This document shows, one piece after another, positions 59,368-64,000 of a DNA stretch of 64,000 nt. The notes below the pieces were generated by a model that was not told the DNA's origin, searched no databases, and saw nothing but the letters and a program-made list of their open reading frames with translations. A program made the translations under genes and the position numbers. Position 1 is the stretch's first letter. Every line of letters starts with the position of its first letter. Source of the DNA: Mycolicibacterium holsaticum DSM 44478 = JCM 12374 (GTDB lineage Bacteria; Actinomycetota; Actinomycetes; Mycobacteriales; Mycobacteriaceae); NCBI RefSeq assembly GCF_019645835.1, contig NZ_CP080998.1, positions 4,774,001-4,838,000 of the forward strand, in the 5' to 3' direction.

Positions 59368-59799
59368 ATGACCGATTCGACGAGCCCGGCCGCAGTGTTT
59401 CGGCTGAATGCGCTTGCCCCGGAGGGCACGATGGAGGTGCGCCCGCTTCCCTCTGCACTCAAGCACTCACCAACGCAAGTCGTTGTCGCCCGGCGGCGGG
59501 AGTTCATGGCACTCGAACGGGCACCCGAAACACCGTATCTGCCGGTCCAGGCACCACCCGTCGACCGTTCCCCGTCGGCTCGCAACCTCGACGGCACACC
59601 GCAGTTACACGTCACCCTCTGGGACCGCACATTCGTTGACATCGACGGCAAGAAGAAGATCATTCGGATGTCGAGGTTCGGGCCGTTCGGCTTGGACCCC
59701 AACGATCCCTGTCGGCCCTTCTCCCTTGCCGCACCGTTCAGTGTGGCGATATGTCCGACACTCGCGTCGTACGCAATGGCCGGCTGCGGGCGATGGTGA
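59368..59799 (+). CDS. 143-residue protein with internal RiPP-leader motif
   Basis: Starts at ATG 59368 with GGAGG five bases upstream. Residues 57-67, YLPVQAPPVDR, repeat the LPxQxxP(I/V)DR leader motif of the short peptides, followed by SPSA in place of TPSG. The C-terminal 40 residues (RFGPFGLDPNDPCRPFSL, then AAPFSVAICPTLASYAMA and GCGRW) are rich in Ser, Thr, Cys and aromatic residues like a cyanobactin core, with TLAS as a weak analogue of the GVxAS site. It may be a long precursor or a leader-mimicking adaptor. No known family recognised. Confidence 0.7.
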   Translation: MTDSTSPAAVFRLNALAPEGTMEVRPLPSALKHSPTQVVVARRREFMALERAPETPYLPVQAPPVDRSPSARNLDGTPQLHVTLWDRTFVDIDGKKKIIRMSRFGPFGLDPNDPCRPFSLAAPFSVAICPTLASYAMAGCGRW

Positions 59800-59815
59800 T
59801 TTCACTCCGGTGAAA
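59800..59815 (+). other. Short hairpin after the 143-residue gene
   Basis: TTTCAC-TCCG-GTGAAA is a perfect 6-bp stem with a 4-base loop, starting one base after the stop codon. It is short and may be a weak terminator. Confidence 0.35.
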
Positions 59816-59896
59816 CGCCGACAGAAAGGGAAGGGACAAACGCTCATCGGAGTAGTCATTGCGGCACGATTTCCACTCATCACATAGGAGTTATCA

Positions 59897-60076
59897 ATGT
59901 CCAGCACAACCAATATCCTTCCGGCACAATCCGCTCCGATCGACCGCACTCCAGCGGGTGCGATGGCATTCGCCGCGAGTTCCGGTGTCCAGGCCTCAGG
60001 GTTCTGGGACGTCCTCGGAGATGTGGCCAAAGCCGCCGCCCCTGTTGCGCTGCCCGCGCTGGCCGGCCTGATCTGA
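59897..60076 (+). CDS. Candidate RiPP precursor peptide 3
   Basis: 59 residues from ATG 59897 with AGGAG six bases upstream. Leader SSTTNILPAQSAPIDRTPAG matches the NILPQQGQPVIR leader of PatE at N, I, L, P, Q, P and R. Residues 30-34 are GVQAS; the predicted 25-residue core begins GFWDVLGDVAKAAAP and ends LPALAGLI. Compared with peptide 2 the core keeps GFWDVLGDV-K-AA-AL-LAG-I, while other positions vary, as expected when both are processed by the same enzymes. A long hairpin follows its stop. Confidence 0.85.
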   Translation: MSSTTNILPAQSAPIDRTPAGAMAFAASSGVQASGFWDVLGDVAKAAAPVALPALAGLI

Positions 60077-60083
60077 AACCGTC

Positions 60084-60119
60084 GAGGGTGCATCGGCGAG
60101 ATCTCGCCGGTGCACCCTC
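60084..60119 (+). terminator. Long hairpin after precursor 3
   Basis: A 36-base near-perfect palindrome: arms GAGGGTGCATCGGCGAGA and TCTCGCCGGTGCACCCTC, interrupted by a single T-G wobble pair. It begins seven bases after the stop and ends eight bases before the glycosyltransferase ATG, so read-through is needed to express that gene. It shares GCATCGGCG with the hairpin after precursor 2. Confidence 0.85.
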
Positions 60120-60127
60120 TGTCGATC

Positions 60128-61513
60128 ATGACACCCGCATCGCCGCTCGTCAGCTGCGTGATGCCAACATGCAGGCGGCCGCATTTCGTGCGCCAAGCGA
60201 TCAGACTATTCGCGGCGCAGGACTATCCGACTCGTGAACTGATCATCGTTGGTGACCAGATGTCCGGTGTGTTTCCACCGGGAGTGCGTTTCCTCGAAGC
60301 CAACGGCGGCGAAACGATCGGCGCCAAGCGCAATCGGGCGTGCGCGGCCGCCAAAGGCGAATTCATCGCGCTGTGGGATGACGACGATTGGTACGGTCCG
60401 CAGCGACTCTCGGCACAACTCGCTCCGCTGATCGACGGCGACGCTGACATCTCGGCGCTCACCGCTTCATTGTTCTTCGATGTGCACAGCTGGACATTCT
60501 GGCGTGTGTCCCCAACGTTGCACCGACGCATGTTTCTTCAGGACGTCGCTGCGGGGACGCTGGTGTTCCGGCGTACTCTTTGGGGCGGCTCGGTTCGGTT
60601 CCCCGATGCGTCACTCGCCGAAGACGCCGGGTTTGTGGCTTCGGCGCTACGGCGGAAATCCCGCCTGGCCCGGGTCGACGGGTCGGGGCTGTTCATGTAC
60701 GTTCGCCACGGCCACAACTCCTGGAACTTTCAGTGCGGCAACGGCGATGGATGGCGGGTTGCAGACGAGCCGCGCTTCTCGTCAGCGGACCGGCACTTTT
60801 ATTCAAAGATCCGGGAATCGGAACATCCCCTTGTGACGTGCATCATGCCGACGGGTGCCAGGCGGTCGTTCGTCCGCCGCGCCTTGACCTATTTCCTCCG
60901 CCAGAGTTATGAGCCCCGTGAGCTGGTGATCATCGATGATGGTGAAACACCGGTGCAAGATCTGGCCGCCACGGATGACCGGGTTCGCTATGTGCGGTTG
61001 CGGCACCCAATTCCGCTGGGCGAGAAGCGGAACCAGGCCTGTGAACTTGCGCGCGGCGATATCATCGCCCACTGGGACGATGATGACTGGTACCCATCCG
61101 ATCGCCTCGGCACGCAGATCGCCCGACTTCACAGACATGGCGCCGAGGTCTGCGGCCCGCGGCGGGTACGGTTCTACGCGCCGGCCCGCAATCAGTGCTG
61201 GCGCTATGTTTATCCGCAGAATGCGCACCGGCCCTGGGTGGCCGGCAGCGGACTGTGCTACACGCGTGACGCGTGGCGTGCTCATCCATTTGACCCGGTG
61301 ACCACCGGTGAAGACATCAGGTTCGTTCGGAGCCATGCTTCGAACACCGTGTTCTGCGACAACGATGACGCCCTGTTGGTGGCGATCCTGCATGAGGACA
61401 ACAGTCATCCCAAGGCGACCAGGTCGATGGGTTGGCAGCCACGGCCGTTACACGAGATCCGGGGACTACTAGGTGATGACTGGGACAGCTATGCGTCGCT
61501 TCAACGCACCTGA
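60128..61513 (+). CDS. Tandem-domain GT2 glycosyltransferase
   Basis: 461 residues from ATG 60128; a GTG at 60110 lies inside the preceding hairpin and is less likely. Two GT-A domains in one chain: domain 1 (about 5-220) SCVMPTCRRPHFVRQAIRLF and FIALWDDDDWYGPQRLSAQL; domain 2 (about 235-461) TCIMPTGARRSFVRRALTYF and IIAHWDDDDWYPSDRLGTQI. Both DDDDW metal motifs are intact. No membrane helix, so it is cytoplasmic. Its place directly after the precursors suggests it sugars the peptide, for example on Ser, Thr, Lys or Trp; this is inference. It converges on and overlaps the methyltransferase by 13 bases. Confidence 0.88.
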   Translation: MTPASPLVSCVMPTCRRPHFVRQAIRLFAAQDYPTRELIIVGDQMSGVFPPGVRFLEANGGETIGAKRNRACAAAKGEFIALWDDDDWYGPQRLSAQLAPLIDGDADISALTASLFFDVHSWTFWRVSPTLHRRMFLQDVAAGTLVFRRTLWGGSVRFPDASLAEDAGFVASALRRKSRLARVDGSGLFMYVRHGHNSWNFQCGNGDGWRVADEPRFSSADRHFYSKIRESEHPLVTCIMPTGARRSFVRRALTYFLRQSYEPRELVIIDDGETPVQDLAATDDRVRYVRLRHPIPLGEKRNQACELARGDIIAHWDDDDWYPSDRLGTQIARLHRHGAEVCGPRRVRFYAPARNQCWRYVYPQNAHRPWVAGSGLCYTRDAWRAHPFDPVTTGEDIRFVRSHASNTVFCDNDDALLVAILHEDNSHPKATRSMGWQPRPLHEIRGLLGDDWDSYASLQRT

Positions 61514-62289
61514 CCGACCACGCCGACACCCATCGAGTAGGCGATGAACGCATTGTGCATCTCACGTACACGCAGGTCTTCCAGCCAGTCCTCCGCGCCG
61601 AGCGCACGAGCGACCGGCGTCAGCCTGAACGCCTCGTCGGCGACCTCGACGCTTCGGATCGGGACGGCCGACGCCTCCACGCGGAGAATGTCGATACCTG
61701 CGCGGGCGAACCATTCCGGTAGCCTGCGGCCCGAGTCGGGATGGCGGAACCGTTCCGCCGACTTCCGCACGACCTTGCGGGTGATCTCGAGATTGGCCGC
61801 GCTGATGGCGAGGGTGTCCCAGTCCGGTTCCATCGCGACGATCCGCCCGCCTGACCGCACCACCCTGGCCATCTCGGCTACGGCAGATGCGGGATCCCGC
61901 ATGTGCTGGAGTGCGCGTTCAACTCGAGCGGCGGCGAACTCGTCATCGGCGAAGGGCATTTCCGCGGCGTCACCGACGATGAACTCGACATTGGGCCAAG
62001 CCGCTGCACGTGATCCTGCCGTAGCGATCATCTCCGGGCTTTCGTCTAACCCGACCGCTCGTCCCGTCGCGCCCACTGACTCCGCGAGATGGCGGACATC
62101 GCCACCGGTTCCGCACCCGACGTCGAGCACGGCGTCTCCGGGAAGCAACGCCAGCGCTGAAATGCTGGCTCTCTTCGGCGCTGTCGCGATGGTCTCCGCA
62201 TCATCGAGATACGAGATGTATTCGCCGACGCCCCCGAAGGCCCCGCCATGGTACATCTCCCAAGGGTAGCTCAATATGCATTGTGTCAC
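61501..62289 (-). CDS. Class I SAM-dependent methyltransferase
   Basis: 262 residues from GTG 62289; ATG 62256 (MYHGGAFGGVGEYISYLDD) is a good alternative. SAM loop AVLDVGCGTGGDVRHLAESV, acidic strand-2 end GRAVGLDESPEMIATA, motif II VEFIVGDAAEMPFADDEFAA, and motif III VVRSGGRIVAMEPDWDTLAI. It belongs to the UbiE/small-molecule type rather than DNA methylases. It lies 18 bases after the stand-alone PatG-like gene, so it is probably a tailoring enzyme of the same pathway; target unknown. Confidence 0.88.
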   Translation of the reverse strand: MTQCILSYPWEMYHGGAFGGVGEYISYLDDAETIATAPKRASISALALLPGDAVLDVGCGTGGDVRHLAESVGATGRAVGLDESPEMIATAGSRAAAWPNVEFIVGDAAEMPFADDEFAAARVERALQHMRDPASAVAEMARVVRSGGRIVAMEPDWDTLAISAANLEITRKVVRKSAERFRHPDSGRRLPEWFARAGIDILRVEASAVPIRSVEVADEAFRLTPVARALGAEDWLEDLRVREMHNAFIAYSMGVGVVGQVR

Positions 62290-62307
62290 AACGTCTTTAA
62301 TGGATCG

Positions 62308-63279
62308 CTAGCAAGCGAACCTGCTGCTGGAAATGAACCTGTGGTAGTGCGGTCGCAATACCGGCAGTTGATCACGCACATCGACCGTGAAGACGTAACA
62401 AGCCTTGGCTCGCTGCGGTGCGCGAGGGTCGAAAAACACCAGGGTCACGTCCCAGCTGTCTGAATACAACGATCCGACAGGACTTCTGGACACCACGACT
62501 CGGCCCAGCGTATAGAGATTCAGACTTTCGGACGCGAGCTCGTGCGATGCCGGGACATCGTCGAGCTCCCATCCGGCAAACAATGGCTCTTTGAAGAATC
62601 GACTGGCATGCACAAGTCCCGTTCCGAGGAAGTTCAACGCCCGGTCCGCAGGCGTGTGTCCACCGTTGCGAAGTTCGGCATAGGTCTTGTTCAGCACGGC
62701 ACGCACCACCGAATCGGCCGTGTCCCGGACATCGACACCGGTCCTCTGCGCGAGCCGCGGATCCTCGAGGAAGGCCGAGACCGCCGAGTCGACGATCACG
62801 TTCTCGAGCCACAGGTCAATGCGCCTCGCAGCCACCTCCACCACCGGCAGAACCTGCCCTGATATCAGCCGGGCCGTGCGCGTCGTGAGCCATCCTGCTA
62901 ACGAAACCCGCGAGACGTAACTGTCACTGCTGGCGGGTGCGGCCTGGCCGTCGATCGCGCGGGCGAGGGTGGACAGAACTTGAGAAACCTCGCCGGCAAC
63001 GAATTCCTGCCAGTTGCCGCGGTGTGCTCGTTCAGGCTCGAGTGCATAAAGGGCAATGCGGTCCACCTTCAGAACCCAGATGACCTTGTCCACCAACCAG
63101 GGTCGGAACCTCAGAAGTCTGCGTAGTTGAACCGGATCGTCTGGGTTGCCACGGATCTGGGCCAAATGCATCTCCTCGCCGATGCTGTCTCGACGCGCCT
63201 GCGTACCGAAATCAAACCCGATTGTTCCGACGGCGTAGATGGGACCGGTGCCACCCATTGCCGACGGATGCACGGTCAC
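62308..63279 (-). CDS. Stand-alone PatG-type C-terminal domain protein
   Basis: 323 residues from GTG 63279, overlapping the stop of the second LuxR-type gene. After PSAMGGTGPIYAVG it has TIGFDFGTQARRDSIGEEMH, matching NIGFDFGTEARRDTFRQLM of the protease fusion, and the alignment continues to the end (YVSRVSLAGWLTTRTARLIS versus FVSRVSLPGVLTDRTVRLYS; TPADRALNFLGT versus SPQDRAINYMAT). No protease triad is present. In cyanobactin PatG this domain has no proven activity; two copies here suggest a structural or substrate-binding role, perhaps as a complex. Confidence 0.87.
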   Translation of the reverse strand: MTVHPSAMGGTGPIYAVGTIGFDFGTQARRDSIGEEMHLAQIRGNPDDPVQLRRLLRFRPWLVDKVIWVLKVDRIALYALEPERAHRGNWQEFVAGEVSQVLSTLARAIDGQAAPASSDSYVSRVSLAGWLTTRTARLISGQVLPVVEVAARRIDLWLENVIVDSAVSAFLEDPRLAQRTGVDVRDTADSVVRAVLNKTYAELRNGGHTPADRALNFLGTGLVHASRFFKEPLFAGWELDDVPASHELASESLNLYTLGRVVVSRSPVGSLYSDSWDVTLVFFDPRAPQRAKACYVFTVDVRDQLPVLRPHYHRFISSSRFAC

Positions 63280-63995
63280 TCAGTTCCCCCGTTCGGTGCT
63301 GCATCACGGTGCGGGGGTAGTGGATTTTCCGGGTTGAGCTTCTGGCGTATGTGCGCGCGCCGGCCCACGCCAAGCTTTCGGATGATGTTGTGGACATGGC
63401 TCTTGACGGTGCCCGTGGAGATCTGCAGTCGGGTGGCAATCTCATGGTTCGTCAAACCGTTGGCCACGAGGCGTGCGATCTCCAGTTCGCGAGCCGTAAG
63501 CGGTGCGCCGTTTCGATGCAGCCGGGCAACGCCGTTGTTGCCGACGCCTCGAACCAACGCCCCGGAAATTCCGACGGAACACCCAGCCTGGCCCGCCGCC
63601 ACCTCCCGGAGAGTTGCGCTGAGTTCGTCCAGCGATGCGCTTGAACCGACAAGACCCAGCGCGCCCGTCGTGGCCCAGACGACGGCTCGATCCGGATCTT
63701 CACCGACGTTGACTGCCACCAGCCGCTTGCTTGCGTCGGCCTGCCTTATCGCCGCGGCTGTTTCGAGGGCGAAGCGGCCTCCGGCGTCAATCACGACGAT
63801 CTGGATCGGCCGATCCGATCGCTGCAACTCGGCCACGGCTTCCACGCCGTTGGTGGCGCTGCCGATGATTTCGAAGTCCGGCAGGTGAGCTATCCAGTCG
63901 TTGAGGAGCCGTCCCCAGATCTGGACGGCGACGACGGTGTACACACCGTGCCGCGACCTGGCGTCGTCGGGGGCGCTTCGCCTGCGACTCGTCAC
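63276..63995 (-). CDS. LuxR-type regulator with degenerate receiver domain, copy 2
   Basis: 239 residues from GTG 63995; a GTG at 63944 gives an N-terminus that aligns better with copy 1, and the gene could also extend past the right edge. Receiver-like part VYTVVAVQIWGRLLNDWIAH and IQIVVIDAGGRFALET lacks the strand-1 acidic pair and the strand-5 Lys (GLVGSS). Output domain TARELEIARLVANGLTNHEI and LQISTGTVKSHVHNIIRKLG is nearly the same as in copy 1. It heads the leftward operon with the PatG-like and methyltransferase genes. Confidence 0.88.
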   Translation of the reverse strand: MTSRRRSAPDDARSRHGVYTVVAVQIWGRLLNDWIAHLPDFEIIGSATNGVEAVAELQRSDRPIQIVVIDAGGRFALETAAAIRQADASKRLVAVNVGEDPDRAVVWATTGALGLVGSSASLDELSATLREVAAGQAGCSVGISGALVRGVGNNGVARLHRNGAPLTARELEIARLVANGLTNHEIATRLQISTGTVKSHVHNIIRKLGVGRRAHIRQKLNPENPLPPHRDAAPNGGTE

Positions 63996-64000
63996 GCCCG

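Noticed and set aside
55515-64000. YcaO cyclodehydratase, oxidase or prenyltransferase of a standard cyanobactin cluster.
   Set aside because: Looked for in all frames of the right-hand 9 kb and not found; may lie beyond the window or be truly absent.

Overview
The window is GC-rich actinobacterial DNA that reads as a Mycobacterium/Mycolicibacterium chromosome, most likely a fast grower. For about 54 kb the gene order follows, by recall of the Mycobacterium tuberculosis map, the Rv0514-to-Rv0457c neighbourhood: haem synthesis, serB1/hadD, proC, ppx1, senX3-regX3, gpm1, mshA, lprQ, murB, deoC, hbhA, icl, ramB, lpdC and a prolyl oligopeptidase. These names rest on protein features and synteny read by eye, not on a database search.

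Layout. 1-2.2 kb: a truncated flavin/FMN-type protein, a small hydrophilic protein and a TetR/MpaB-like operon with a clear upstream operator. 2-8.9 kb: a leftward operon grx-hemA-hemC-hemD-hemB followed by four small membrane proteins. 8.9-10.4 kb: serB1-like phosphatase and hadD. 10.5-18.1 kb: a leftward cluster running ppx1-like, membrane protein, sugar isomerase-like, thioesterase, proC, HTH protein, ribosomal protein bS22, epimerase-like and acyltransferase. 18-25 kb: Rv0495c-like, regX3-senX3 with a PHO-box-like repeat, gpm, ybjN-like, mshA and a ROK regulator. 25-31.9 kb: SDR, L,D-transpeptidase, murB, tandem DUF2505, methyltransferase-like, nitrilase, LmeA-like. 32-41 kb: zinc-ribbon membrane protein, sedolisin, lipoprotein, deoC, hbhA, XRE regulator, DUF445, TetR, PPK2. 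41-54.7 kb: glyoxylate shunt gene icl and its neighbour ramB with shared promoter motifs, lpdC, aldehyde dehydrogenase, S9 peptidase and efeOB under an iron-box-like site.

From about 54.7 kb to the right edge the DNA is different: an 0.8-kb gene-poor stretch followed by a compact locus that I read as an undescribed cyanobactin-like RiPP system. It has a PatA/PatG-type subtilisin protease fused to a PatG-like C-terminal domain, three short precursor genes missed by ordinary ORF cut-offs (58838-59014, 59099-59275, 59897-60076), and a 143-residue protein carrying the same leader motif. It also has a double-domain glycosyltransferase, a methyltransferase, a second stand-alone PatG-like protein and two paralogous LuxR-type regulators. 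The short peptides share a leader LPxQxxP(I/V)DR (resembling the NILPQ..QPVIR leader of PatE/TruE) and a GVxAS site identical in form to the protease site of cyanobactin precursors (GVDAS in TruE). Two predicted cores are 25-residue, Cys-free, hydrophobic, helix-like segments; the third is a 23-residue core with two Cys. Strong hairpins follow two of the precursor genes. No YcaO heterocyclase, oxidase or prenyltransferase is visible, and the locus may continue past the window.
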